A stretch of 25,656 bases of DNA from Trachipleistophora hominis. Its lineage: Eukaryota; Microsporidia; Pleistophoridae. How positions within the stretch are numbered: position 1 is the stretch's first letter; every line of letters starts with the position of its first letter. Below, in pieces: positions 8,991 through 18,880 of the stretch. The stretch spans positions 9,307 to 34,962 of the forward strand of contig JH993928.1 of assembly GCA_000316135.1 (NCBI GenBank). Reading direction: 5' to 3'. The notes beneath the pieces are model-generated. The model made no database searches, had not been told where the DNA came from, and saw only the letters and a list, made by a program, of their open reading frames with translations. Both the position numbers and the translations under genes were made by a program.

Positions 8991-9197
8991 TCTATGTAAT
9001 GCGGTATGTGTAAATAAAACACTCTTTTCAAACATTAATTGACTCAATTTCTATTACTATTGTATTTCGGTGTTATTTTTGTTTCTTAGTTTCTTTAAAA
9101 ACTTATCTATCCAAATAATTACATAACCTGCACATATAAACGAATTTATAAGTAAAAGTTGAAAAAGTAATTTCTAAATAACAACAGTATTATCTCT

Positions 9198-9298
9198 CTA
9201 TGCTAGCTGCACTATTTTTTTTATAACACAAATATTTAAATTAGCATGCACTTAATAGGACTTATTCTTATTTTACTTTTAATTTCATTCTAAATTGG
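9198..9298 (+). repeat. Dispersed ~100-bp degenerate repeat, copy 2
   Basis: This copy aligns end to end with the reverse complement of 1021-1118. Shared blocks in order are CTAGC.G..CTATT, TTTATAA, ATAGGACTTATTC, TTTTA and TAATT. Identity is about 70% by eye. Confidence 0.5.
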
Positions 9299-10149
9299 AA
9301 CTTTCGCATTGTTCGTATCTCTCGATAAGAGTTCAAAAAAAAATTTACAGCCATCGTTAGTTTTTCTTTAAATGTCTTTAGTAAAATATTGTGGAGTATG
9401 TTTCTGAGCGTGGAATTCTATAACGATGTGTATTTTTCTATTTTTTGCTAAAAATTTCAATAATTTTTCCTGATCTTGGCAGAGTAATCATCTGACGTGT
9501 TGTTCTTTTGTTGGCATCGATGATGATATTAATCATGGAGGGTGACTGAAGGCGCTTTAAACCAAAATACTTGAATCAACATATAATGTTTTACCTTTGT
9601 TAGTATGTCTCCAACTTTTGCATTATTCCTAAATTTTATGACGGGAATATTGGTTCCTAGTGTATATTTATCAGCTGTAAGATTATTCTTGTAAATATTA
9701 AGTGAAGAGAAAACTCATCTGATTGCCTGATAGCACAAATAAATTGCTCGTTGTTTTACAAACAAGAAATATTTGTTTCGTCTTCAACACGAATAATAAA
9801 TGTCAGTTTTTGTTAATTTATTTCTTTAATAGCATTTTAAACTGTTTGTTACCATGGTTCGACGAAAAGTAGTTCATGATCTGTATTTAATTTCTTCCTT
9901 TTTTTGAAGAAACATATTTAATTGTTTTTTAACATTCATTCTAAAACCTATTCAACACGTTCTTCTTGGTGCGTTAATTTTCTACCTGCAATGGAAATAA
10001 ATAATATAGAAATGTAACCCGATCATGAAATATTTAGTTTTTATGAAAACGTGCAAGCTAAGATAAACAAAAATCAAACAGCATTCTATTTTATTAACAG
10101 AAGGATGTATCTAACATTATAAAAAGAATAAAAGAATTTTGTGATGAAA

Positions 10150-10157
10150 TATAAAAA
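10150..10157 (+). promoter_or_regulatory. TATA box of the broken secreted-protein gene
   Basis: TATAAAAA lies about 15 bases before the ATG at 10172, and the ATG is preceded by CATATCAAA. This resembles the start region at 3949 and lacks a CCC tract. Confidence 0.35.
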
Positions 10158-10171
10158 TTTCTCATATCAAA

Positions 10172-11131
10172 ATGAAAGATATGAAAATAAAAGGTAAACA
10201 AAGACCCGTGCTGCTTCTAATGTGTTCGTCGATTACAAACTTTGTATGTTCAGTTCTTGTTTCACAAAAACAGGTATCAGAAAATGTTGAAAAGCTGAAT
10301 GTAAGTGTGAAAAAAGTGATCATAATAAGTTTGATAGCGCGTTATTGTCAACTAATTCATGTGAAGGCTCGGAAGACTTTGTAAAACAGCTTGATGAAGG
10401 ATGTAAGAGTATTGTAGATTTATGTAAGATTGAGATTTATCACATGAAGAAAAATATGGTGAATGGAAAAGAAACACTTGGAACTATGATATTACCTGAA
10501 GGCATCTTCCGAAAAAAAGAAGATTATGTAGATGTTCAGCACTACCTCCGAGATCTTCAACGTATATTCGGCGAAATAGAAAAAATGTATGTGTCGTCTA
10601 AAAATATGATTGGTGTGCAGAAAATTTTCTACTATTGTGGCGAGGTCGTATGTTTAAAAAATCATTATGTACACTTATTCATGTTTACGCTCCTTTTAAA
10701 TGTCTTGTTACTTCATTATCGATTGTTTATATTTCACAAAAGAAACCAATTGAAGCGTGGGAAAAATTTATGTTGTTGACGATTAATTATGGAAAGCTGA
10801 TCTATGAAATCGAACAAAAACAGCTTGACGCATTTCATGAAAAAGAAAAGTGTCCGGTCGATAAAAGATTAAGGAGACAACTTAGAAAGATAAAGAAAAA
10901 GTTGAAGAAACGATATAATAAGTTCCAGAAACATGTTCAAAGCATCAAGAATTAGTTTTTGAAGCTAGTTTTCAATACAATGATCTGTTATATGCGATTT
11001 GTGGTGAAAAAGTTACAGAATATAACGCGGGTCGTAATGACAACAGAGTAAAAGACGAACCTTCAAATTCCAGCAGTAGTAATGGGATGTGTAATGAAGG
11101 CTCAGAAAGTAAAACAACGGTGCAATTGTAG
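10172..11131 (+). pseudogene. Secreted-protein gene broken by at least three frame changes
   Basis: One protein-like sequence runs through three frames. The first part (from ATG 10172) has a hydrophobic signal segment at about residues 11-31, ending near FVCSVLVSQKQ. The frame then changes near a six-A run (10310-10315) into a stretch beginning KSDHNKFDSALLS and running through an amphipathic helical region. It changes again near a second six-A run (about 10657-10662) into a segment ending in a Lys/Arg-rich helix (KDKRLRRQLRKIKKKLKK-like, about 10855-10950). A third change between 10922 and 10955 enters a Ser/Asn-rich tail with the TAG stop at 11129-11131. All three changes are in the same direction, as if one base were missing each time. 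Two lie at A-runs, so base-calling errors are possible, but real decay fits as well. I recognise no family; it is probably a lineage-specific exported protein. The frame stays open for another 78 codons after two stops (11135-11368), probably by chance. Confidence 0.5.
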
Positions 11132-12355
11132 TGAATCAGAGGTTATAGAGCCTCAGCTTTAATTCCAAGTCAAGTGTTTCAGGTAAGTAAATTTAAAATT
11201 AGGTTACAAATACGTTTTTCCGTGCATGTACAGGTATCCTGGTTCAGAAGGTGTGCTTCTATACTTTATTTGTTTTTTTATGAAGAAGAGTTTTCTTATT
11301 GGGAGTTTTTCTATAATTTATTCTTTCTTCTGGAAAATGATAAAGATATTAGATTAAAAAGTTGGTAGATCACTTGTTGCTGAATTTGACACTATCATTC
11401 ATATTAATTACTAGTTTTATTATTCAATTACTAAAACTGAATGTAATATTAACATTGTTTATTTTGTTTCTCTTCATTTATTTTTTTCTTCTGGTTGTTG
11501 AGCAGCTTGTATTTTTCAGTAGGGGCCAAAAAATGATTCTTGGTCGGAAGCATTATTTTTCTTAAATATTGTCAGCAAAAGAATATTAGATGAATTTCTG
11601 ATATAAAAATAGCACAACAATATATAACTGGTAATTTACTATTAAAAAAGAAAATACCTATGTGTAAGCAGACCAATTGAATTGGAAGTTATCGTTTTAT
11701 TAATGTTGAAATGGGATGATAAATGCCAATAACGTAGAAATTTCTCAATAAGTTTTATATCAATTATATTTATCTGTGCTATTCTGTAGATGTTTTAAAC
11801 GTAAGTTTACAGTTTTCTCAATATTCATTTGTGTAGATATGGCCAGATGTTATTTATGTTTGATAATGAGTAAGAAATATTTAGATATTATAATATTACT
11901 AACGTATTTTAAACAACATCTTTATACTGCGCTGTACTATACATCATAGATGATATAATTTGTGTATAATACAGCACACATAGCCATTTGTTATAAAGGT
12001 TATTTAACAAGCGATGTTGGGCTGTTTTTAATTCCAAGCCTGGTCACCAAATGATGGTCCTTAACAATTTAGCCTGGCATTTAACCACGTATAAATATTT
12101 TTACTACTGAGCACTGAAATATTACATAAGCAAAATCAGAGTTTATCGAACGCATTTTAACATGTTTTAGTTTAATAAACAGAATGCACAGCCAGTTACA
12201 AAATATCCTGTTTAATACTCTTTAATTTTTAAATAACGATACTGGTTGATATAAAACAACATAATCATTGCTTTATAACGTACATGCTGTTGCTAAAACG
12301 CAGTTTACGACCGTTAAATATTATTTTACTAGCAAAATTAAAAAAACTACCCTCT
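11132..12355. other. AT-rich intergenic region
   Basis: Two short hydrophobic frames (11174-11368 and 11362-11565) lack ATG starts and look like the Leu/Phe-rich translation of T-rich DNA. They could be remnants of the preceding broken gene. Nothing else is recognised. Confidence 0.45.
12350..12352 (+). promoter_or_regulatory. CCC-type motif fixing the start of the KTI12-like gene
   Basis: CTACCCTCT abuts the ATG at 12356. It is nearly the same as the CTACCCTTCT that abuts the GYF-gene ATG at 22096. It argues against the upstream in-frame ATG at 12284, whose 24 extra residues would be unlike the family N terminus. Confidence 0.5.
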
Positions 12356-12980
12356 ATGCCTATAATAATAGTCTGTGGCGACGATGAATACGTGAAACAA
12401 TTTTGCGATGACTATACAAATATATGCAGCGATAAAAATGTTGTGGTGCATAATACGGCATTTTCAGAGGCTATCAGCGATGTAATAGAAGACGACCCAT
12501 CTTTTTTTCATATTATCACGCGTTCTTATTCCAAGTCAGAGCGATATATTTCATACTGCCATGCAAAAAGATTCAAAACGGGCTACATTGTTGTATTCCT
12601 ACGAGGTGCATGTATTAACGTTGACTTGGAAGTACCGCTGGAATCAAATCGCTACGATAATCCTTTAATTACGGTAAACGATTACAAAAATGATATTTTT
12701 GATAACATAAACAACGTTTTGTGCAATACCAAGATGAAAAAGTTCAAGATCAAACGAAAAAATCATAACAAACGAAAATTACATAAAAGAAGTAAAGAGG
12801 ATAATTAATGATGTACACGGCAAGTACGATTTAAGAAACGCGTTTGACATCTGCGTTGAGACAGAGAAACGTATGATGAATATAGTTTCCATTGGGAAAA
12901 TCAAGATCGGAGATTGTAAGGCATATTATGAAAAGATATTTATAGAGGCTTTACGTGAAAGAGGACTGTTGAACAAATGA
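12356..12980 (+). CDS. KTI12-like protein with degenerate P-loop; frameshifted
   Basis: KTI12 (KTI12/PSTK P-loop family) assists the Elongator complex in wobble-uridine modification of tRNA. Family-like features, numbered from ATG 12356: the N-terminal strand MPIIIVCG; SERYISYCHAKRFKTGYIVV at 61-80, resembling the family's 'NYIKGxRYxLYCxAKxxxTxxCVV' block; and NRYDNPLITV at 98-107, resembling 'NRWDxPLFTV'. The P-loop is not intact: GDDEYVKQF at 8-16 keeps a Gly and Lys14, but loses the second Gly and the Ser/Thr. The frame starting at 12356 stops at 12808 after an implausible Lys/Arg-rich tail. Dropping one base in the five-A run at 12737-12741 gives a natural continuation to the TGA at 12978-12980 (about 208 residues). 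The family assignment rests on two motifs and is moderately sure. It may be a sequencing error or a decaying gene. Confidence 0.5.
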
Positions 12981-14017
12981 AGTAAATATTAGAAGTATTT
13001 ATGATTCATTGCTAGCAGGACATCAACATAACAGGCTGAAAGAAGAACGTGTATTGTACTAATGCTTTGAATCAAATGCACAAGTACATCGTTTTGATTC
13101 TAAAAATCATTAAATTACAAGATTTTATTCGGACATTTCTTGACGAAATAATCTTAAATTTCAGCAAAGAAGTTAATTAATTCTTTAATAACATTTTTAA
13201 CTAATTTTGACCGCATTTTATTTGTGATTTTAGTCTTTTATTAGGTTTCAAACTCTGTTCGACTCAAAAGTTTCAATATTTTAGCTAATCCTTATAACTG
13301 TTAGAGATGACTTGTCACCATAAATACTTATTAACCGTAAGGCTTGTCCGTCATAAGGAGTCAATCTTTAATTAATATATAACATTAACTACCTTTCTAA
13401 ACAGTAATAAATTCTAAACACACTATTATTAAAAGTATTGATGATAATTCCAGCAACTATGTTACTCTCACGCTTTACTTGAGTCAGTTGAAATAAGGAG
13501 GCAACTAATATTTACAGCTACGTTACATCTTAAGTACTTTTTCTAATATAATTATCATGATTACTTACTATCGTAGATGTTCAGGTACTCACGTATTTTA
13601 TGAGAAAAACATTCTCTAACCAAATTTTGAAATATTCAACTATTTAGATGTGTAGAATTTGAAATTAAAATGTGCTAACTTACACGAATGCATCAACGCG
13701 TTCTTTTATTACTTTCATGATGATTTTTTGATGTAACGTAATATTTATCTATTCTTTCAAAAAACATAACCATGTTATTGTAGAACAATATTCTCTAACC
13801 AAGTTACACACATAACACAATTACTGTGTAAATAACACTCATTTTCCATCATTGAAGTAGACCATGAGCGAACGGATTATATATTACGTTATAAAAATTA
13901 GAGTAATACATTTTTGGTGCTGAAATAAATATTATATGTTATCGATGGTTTACACTTCAGAGATTTACCATCGATTAACAATAAAATTTTATTGTTAGCT
14001 AAGAGATGTTTATTTTC

Positions 14018-14179
14018 ATGAAAAAAAGGTCGTTGAGATCATGGTCGGCGCTAAGCACGCCAGGAGAGTTCGTTTAGGTGTGTGGGTAATGTTAGGAATT
14101 AATTAAACGATCTGTCAATCAAAAAAGGGACGTTTTAGTCATAATTCTCACAAATTTTACACTAAACCGACCTTTTCAT
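14018..14179. ncRNA. Candidate structured RNA closed by a 12-bp stem
   Basis: ATGAAAA(AAA)GGTCG at 14018-14032 is complementary to CGACCTTTTCAT at 14168-14179, apart from a 3-A bulge. Immediately inside on the 3' side, CTAAAC (14162-14167) pairs with GTTTAG (14072-14077). The 5' strand between the two stems carries its own hairpin, GGCG/CGCC (14047-14050 and 14058-14061). Bases 14041-14100 are 50% G+C by hand count in an AT-rich gap. This looks like a small multibranched RNA, but no diagnostic motif of a known class was found and the strand is undetermined. Confidence 0.3.
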
Positions 14180-15062
14180 CATTTAAGAAGCAAAAACTGG
14201 AACAATAGTTAGACTTGGTGATAAAAAAATTTAATTTAGTTAGAACGGCTATTATAATAATGTTTATAATGCGTTTATCGCTATAAACGAAAAATAATAA
14301 AAGGCTGATCAATTATCAGATGGAAATGGTTCTATTTGGTAGCTGAATCTTAAGTAAATAGTTAATTAATATGTGATTATCACTGTTAGTTTATTATTGA
14401 ATTAAATTGGACCTATTGATTCTCATATATAGCAGGAATGTGCAAATTAATATTGATAACGGTGATCGATCGGTGATAGGACTGCACAGTGATATTTTAA
14501 CACGTTTATGAACTCTTAGAAGTAAAGAGTACGATGTGTATCGACAAAGTTAATGTTTTTACCTTAGTTCCGAAGGACTGGTTTACGAAGTTTCATTATA
14601 AAACCGCCAATTTAAGCCGAACAAATCTTAATAGTACAAAGCACTTTATTCACATATTAATTCATGATTTTTTAAAAATATATTTAACTATCAGTTTTAC
14701 ATTCTTTCCAACACCTGTTTGATACGCTCTTCCCTCTGCGGTAGAACCTGCCACGTCCTGTTCAGATTAAGCTTACCGTATTAATTTATGAGTATATTTA
14801 GAATAACTGTTAGAGAATGGGCAAGCACATGATACAAATCCTCAAAAGAACGCCTATAAATTTCATTGTTGTCAATAAAAAGTTCATAACACTTATAACT
14901 ACGTCTATTCAAGAGTTAAGGATCAGAATTATCGTAGTGCACAAATTACTATATAAATGAGAGGATATTTATCACATATAAGGCACAAGAAACACAAATA
15001 AAGTTAATTACGATAAACACGACCAGATTCTCAATTTATTTTTGAAATGATATTTCATCGCA

Positions 15063-15066
15063 CCCC
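15063..15066 (+). promoter_or_regulatory. CCC-type motif fixing the condensin start
   Basis: GCACCCCT lies directly before the ATG at 15068. The open frame begins 21 bases earlier (ATG 15047), but that start would place the motif inside the coding sequence, so 15068 is preferred. Confidence 0.5.
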
Positions 15067-15067
15067 T

Positions 15068-16318
15068 ATGTCCGATTTCAAATCCCTTGATGGTTTGTCG
15101 ATCCGCGATCATTACGAAGAGTACCGAAGCGCTATCGAGTTTATGACCGGTTCAAGGCAGAAAGATCGTATATTGGCTGCCTTACAAAAGAATGGTGATA
15201 ACAGTACGGAGATGCTTTCTCTGCTACATTTATACTGTCAGAAATTAGATGTTGATGACTGGGAGCTATTCATGAGTATAATAGATCAGATAAAGAATAT
15301 TACGGATGACGAAAGCTGCTGGGTGGTAAAAATCGTGTTTCTTGCGTTAGAAACGCTCCCAAGACTGAGTGCCAGGCTCAAAACTAAAATATGTGCGGTG
15401 CTGAAAGGAAGGAAAAATGTAGAAAATCATTTTATTCTGTTGTTGAGCGGTGCCGATAACGTGGAAACGTGTTTGGAGGTATTTCAGGCAATGGGAGATG
15501 AACAAGCATCGCTGTTTAAATGTATAATGTCGGAGATTAACACAGAAAATAGCGTTTTGCAGAAGAATATCGCCTCTTTTCTGGTTGAAATTGCGAATAA
15601 CAATGCTAAGCTGTTTTTAGGCTTCGACTTTCTCGACCTGATGGACTCAGAGATGTTTGTTTTTAGAAGCTGTTGTATTGAAATCCTCTTCAGTTTGATA
15701 TTCATTTACAAGGATGAAGGAAATATCGAAGGTATAAACGAGTTTACGGAGACTATACTTGACAGGCTCTTGGACGTAAATCATTTTGTACGGGCAAAGG
15801 CAGTTCAAATTCTCGCGTCTCTTGTTGAACAGCAGGCTGTTACGCTCAAGTTGAAGAATAAGGTGGTTGAAAACGTTGTGCTCAGAATCGAAGATAAGGC
15901 TGTTTTAGTAAGGAAGAGAGCGCTGAATTTCTGCACGATGGTTATTAAAAATCATTCCTTTGCGGCTAACAGGTACTTAAGAGTAGAGCGGGTAGTTGAT
16001 GAAGAGCTGATGAGCGAGGATGAAAAGGCGTATACGAGGGATTTGAAAATGTTTATAGCGCAGATGAAGATGGTGATATCATCTATACAGGATATATTCA
16101 GTTGTTTGAAGACAGAGATTGCTGATATTGTAGAATACATGAAATTGGCTGTATTTTACAAGCTGGACGGCAGTTTAGGGCTGGTAAGGTTTCTATGTGA
16201 AAATATCGATGCTAAACAGCGCATGCTACTACTACAGGCATTTATAGATCTGTTTAGCTCGCTCAAAACAGAAGAAGACATCCTTGAGCTGCTAGACAGT
16301 ATAACGCCCAATTTCTAA
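15068..16318 (+). CDS. YCS4: Condensin subunit CAP-D2 (Cnd1/Ycs4), N-terminal part
   Basis: CAP-D2 is a HEAT-repeat subunit of condensin, the SMC2/SMC4 complex that compacts mitotic chromosomes. This reading frame (417 residues from ATG 15068) is all-helical HEAT-like sequence. Its clearest family segment begins LLDVNHFVRAKAVQILASLV (about 15770-15830), followed by VVLRIEDKAVLVRKRALNF, both matching the 'DVNxFVRxxxLQ...DKSxxVRKxAxQ' core of CAP-D2. The frame ends at TAA 16316-16318, just where the family continues. The next frame begins 5 bases later and carries the C-terminal part of the same protein. Moving one base back between 16288 and 16316 would join them (ending ELLDS, continuing YNAQFLKVMNKKK). 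The two parts together (about 890 residues) are shorter than the yeast or animal protein, as usual in microsporidia. Confidence 0.8.
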   Translation: MSDFKSLDGLSIRDHYEEYRSAIEFMTGSRQKDRILAALQKNGDNSTEMLSLLHLYCQKLDVDDWELFMSIIDQIKNITDDESCWVVKIVFLALETLPRLSARLKTKICAVLKGRKNVENHFILLLSGADNVETCLEVFQAMGDEQASLFKCIMSEINTENSVLQKNIASFLVEIANNNAKLFLGFDFLDLMDSEMFVFRSCCIEILFSLIFIYKDEGNIEGINEFTETILDRLLDVNHFVRAKAVQILASLVEQQAVTLKLKNKVVENVVLRIEDKAVLVRKRALNFCTMVIKNHSFAANRYLRVERVVDEELMSEDEKAYTRDLKMFIAQMKMVISSIQDIFSCLKTEIADIVEYMKLAVFYKLDGSLGLVRFLCENIDAKQRMLLLQAFIDLFSSLKTEEDILELLDSITPNF

Positions 16319-16323
16319 AGGTA

Positions 16324-17724
16324 ATGAACAAGAAAAAGGTTATTGATAGAGAGCTGGTGAAAACGCTGTTTAGGAAATTTCACGATGGAATTGATGTTGT
16401 ACGGACAACGAGGCTCTTAAAGAATATGTGCTATAAACGAGCAGAGGACAATGTCCTAGACAAGACGGCCGACGTGCTGCTCACCGATAATATAAGAGAG
16501 GATGATATCAATGTGTACAAAAACGTGCTTGAAATGGTGAGTATAAGGCCTTCTATGCCGGATGTAAAACGCTGTATCAGTAATCTAGCGCTAATGAAAG
16601 TTGTTGACTTCGAAATAATCGATCTCACCGTGCAGATGCTTTATAAGATGCCGGATCCTGAGCCGCTGTGTCAGTTGCTGCTTGAAAAGCTGTGCACAGA
16701 AAATAAAAATTTGGCTAAAATAATTTATACGGTTGGCTCGATAGCAATCAACGAATCGTTTTTTATCGATAAATTGGAGAAGAAAGTGCCAAAAATTCAT
16801 GTTCCAAGAGAAATAAGAGAGAAAAGAAAAAGTTTTAATGTGACCAGAACGAGCTTTAGACAGAGTATAAATTTTAGCATGCACGAGAGAGATCTGAGCT
16901 CGTCTTTTGACATGTCTTTGCGCCAATCTCAAGATATCATCGATGGACAGGCCGGTCTGAAGAACAAAACGAGCGATGAAATCGCCGATATTCTGTTTTA
17001 CATCAAGGAAAAAGAAATTCTCTGCGGAAGCAATTCTATTCTGGCGCCATTCATAAAAATTGTCGTGGAGAACTGCAAAACGCCGGATTTAGACGTTGTT
17101 GCATACGTTTCTGTGTACAGAATGATGGCTGTAAGCTCCGAGTTCTTCCTCAACCATTTTTCGTATTTTATATCTGGTCTAAAGAGTGCGAACACGCTTG
17201 TCCGCTATAACTCGCTTGTAGCAATGGCCGATTTTATACTCCTGTACAATTCCTATGTTGAGAAATACTCGTACCTGCTGTTCGACAAGCTCTTTGATGA
17301 AAATGAAAATGTGGTTAAGCTTGCACTGTTCATAATTTATCACCTGGTAAGCAGTAAAATATTAAAAATTAAAGGATACGGCGCCGTGCTTTGCAAGTTG
17401 CACGAAACTCAGCACAGTGATACCATCAAATCTTTGCTTTCGAGCCTGGCAAGTGATGAAAATACCATTGCGAGTATTTTTTATGAGGTCATGCTGGATG
17501 AGAAAAGTAGAAACATGGAGGTAATACAATTTATAAAATGTTTGGTCAAAGACAAGACGAAGGAAAACCTGTTTTTAAAGATATTGCAGAAGTTTAAAAA
17601 GGAGGAGAGAATGGGAGATGTGTTTTTGGGACAGCTGTACAGCATTTTATCGTTTGGATCGAAAAGTGTGAGCGATATGAGGATGAATGAGGTATTTAAT
17701 ACGTGGATAGCGGAGAAGAGCTAA
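16324..17724 (+). CDS. YCS4: Condensin subunit CAP-D2 (Cnd1/Ycs4), C-terminal part
   Basis: These 466 residues carry the Cnd1 signature of CAP-D2. Landmarks: a basic Ser-rich linker at about 160-205; IKEKEILCGSNSILAPFIKI at about 227-246; the 'MMVSSEF'-like segment RMMAVSSEFFLNHF at 266-279; NTLVRYNSLVAMADF at 290-304; and NENVVKLALFIIYHLVSSK at 327-345, followed by KIKGYGAVL. The frame is open upstream to 16288, so the ATG at 16324 is not necessarily a start and no CCC motif precedes it. Overlapping frames, a 5-base gap and contiguous family alignment indicate one gene split by a single base change rather than two genes. No slippery heptamer typical of programmed -1 frameshifting is visible. 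Sequencing error, a recent mutation or a true split cannot be told apart here. Confidence 0.85.
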   Translation: MNKKKVIDRELVKTLFRKFHDGIDVVRTTRLLKNMCYKRAEDNVLDKTADVLLTDNIREDDINVYKNVLEMVSIRPSMPDVKRCISNLALMKVVDFEIIDLTVQMLYKMPDPEPLCQLLLEKLCTENKNLAKIIYTVGSIAINESFFIDKLEKKVPKIHVPREIREKRKSFNVTRTSFRQSINFSMHERDLSSSFDMSLRQSQDIIDGQAGLKNKTSDEIADILFYIKEKEILCGSNSILAPFIKIVVENCKTPDLDVVAYVSVYRMMAVSSEFFLNHFSYFISGLKSANTLVRYNSLVAMADFILLYNSYVEKYSYLLFDKLFDENENVVKLALFIIYHLVSSKILKIKGYGAVLCKLHETQHSDTIKSLLSSLASDENTIASIFYEVMLDEKSRNMEVIQFIKCLVKDKTKENLFLKILQKFKKEERMGDVFLGQLYSILSFGSKSVSDMRMNEVFNTWIAEKS

Positions 17725-18880
17725 CCTGATAATTAAGGGTTGATGATAAACTGTTTGCTCGTTCTTTTATAGTAAATTGTTCTTTGTTTGAGCGATATAT
17801 TTTTTGACAAAATTTTTATTTAATGTGGAACGAAGGTGTGATCACGCAAGAAAATGGCGATTTGTTTTTATTTATGCCATGAACGGTTTGTGGTAGTATA
17901 CCTGTGTTTAACGCGTGTTGCATAGAATGTAATTACCGTGCTGGTTATAATTTTATAAATCGTTTGGACTGATAAGAGTTTAACTTAGAGCATTCTCTAA
18001 TTTACATATTTTCTCATTAAAAATATTATTAATTGCTGTTTTCTCATCTCAACCTTACATACTTGTCTGGTCCACTACATACCATCATTCCTTCAATTTA
18101 CCAAGTGTTAGTTCCGAATTTCAAATACATTCGATTGGTTAAAGAAATGCCTTTATGTTTACGATGACTTAAACAAACTTAATACCACTGTTGTATCAAA
18201 ACAATGCGCAAATGTTGCTTATTATCTTCATCTATACTGTTTTTACGTGTCTATAACGTTTTTTTCTAGAAATGAGAAATGCTTGAAAAAAGTCAACCAA
18301 CAATTTAAAACTTACCAATGAGCCTAAAAAATACGTTTCATGGAGTAAAAAATAGTGAAGACATATCTTACGCATGGTATGGTGGTAATCTGGTTGATCC
18401 TTTATATATGATATCAGCTATGTATTATTTTCATATAATCGCGCCAATCTATTTAAAAGATATGAAAAGAAAAATGTGTAGGTCTAATATAAATAACAAT
18501 TTTATTCGATTTAGTTCATATCAATAGTGCATTCATGTGTAAAACGTTGCTAAACTAAAAAAGCTGTTTAAAAGCTATAAACCTGGTTTTATATCGACAA
18601 TATTTTTATTGGACAACTCTCGCCAAATTATAATACATAATGATACATTTATCGGATCATTACTAACTAAATCTAAAGAATAGTGATGCACTCTAATGTT
18701 TTGAAGGGAATTATTTGTTCCTAGTACATTATCATCATGAGAAAATTTATTATTTTGTTAGAAAATAGAAAAAATTATACAGACATGAAATGTAACCCGC
18801 TGTACAAATGAAGTTTTCCATTTGTTTTTCAAAGAGCGTTCTAAACTTACAGTTATATTTTCTGTTAATTTTTAAAACTT
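17725..18880. other. Intergenic region between convergent condensin and Gid8 genes
   Basis: AT-rich, with one 69-codon frame at 18318-18527 (begins MSLKNTFHGVKNSED) that has no CCC motif, no TATA box at the usual distance and no recognised family. I do not call it a gene. Nothing else is recognised. Confidence 0.45.

Larger units (their letters stand above)
8542..10171. other. Intergenic region between RPS4 and the broken secreted-protein gene
   Basis: It contains two diverged copies of the dispersed repeat (8651-8695 and 9198-9298) on either side of a GC-rich structured island (8811-8990). The remainder is AT-rich with no supported open frame. Confidence 0.55.
12981..15067. other. Long AT-rich intergenic region before condensin
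   Basis: It contains the possible folded RNA at 14018-14179. The sequence ATTCTCTAACCAA occurs twice (13612-13624 and 13791-13803), which may be coincidence. A 62-codon frame at 14534-14722 is not convincing. No other feature is seen. Confidence 0.5.

Noticed and set aside
11178..11200. GTAAGT followed by an AG about 20 bases later, considered as a mini-intron.
   Set aside because: No branch-site motif, and the flanking frames do not form a gene.
11174..11565. Two hydrophobic frames suggesting a membrane protein.
   Set aside because: Neither begins with ATG, and T-rich DNA readily gives Leu/Phe/Ile-rich frames. The first lies in the same frame as the tail of the broken gene but after two consecutive stops.
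13612..13803. ATTCTCTAACCAA occurring twice, with a related inverted ATTCTCTAAC near 14806.
   Set aside because: A 13-base match is near the chance level for AT-rich sequence of this length, and the flanks do not align.
14534..14722. 62-codon open frame.
   Set aside because: No start-site motif and no recognisable protein; the C-terminal half is Phe/Thr/Ile-rich as expected from AT-rich DNA.
16184..16320. Possible intron in the condensin gene: GTAAGG at 16184 and CTAAAG ending at 16320 would have the right length (137 bases) to restore the frame.
   Set aside because: The segment encodes ordinary HEAT-like sequence that fits CAP-D2, it is longer than most microsporidian introns, and it lacks a clear CTAAC branch motif near the 3' end. 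A one-base change is simpler.
18318..18527. 69-codon open frame with an ATG start.
   Set aside because: No CCC motif, no TATA box at the usual distance and no family recognised; its length is within chance for this composition, though a small species-specific gene cannot be excluded.
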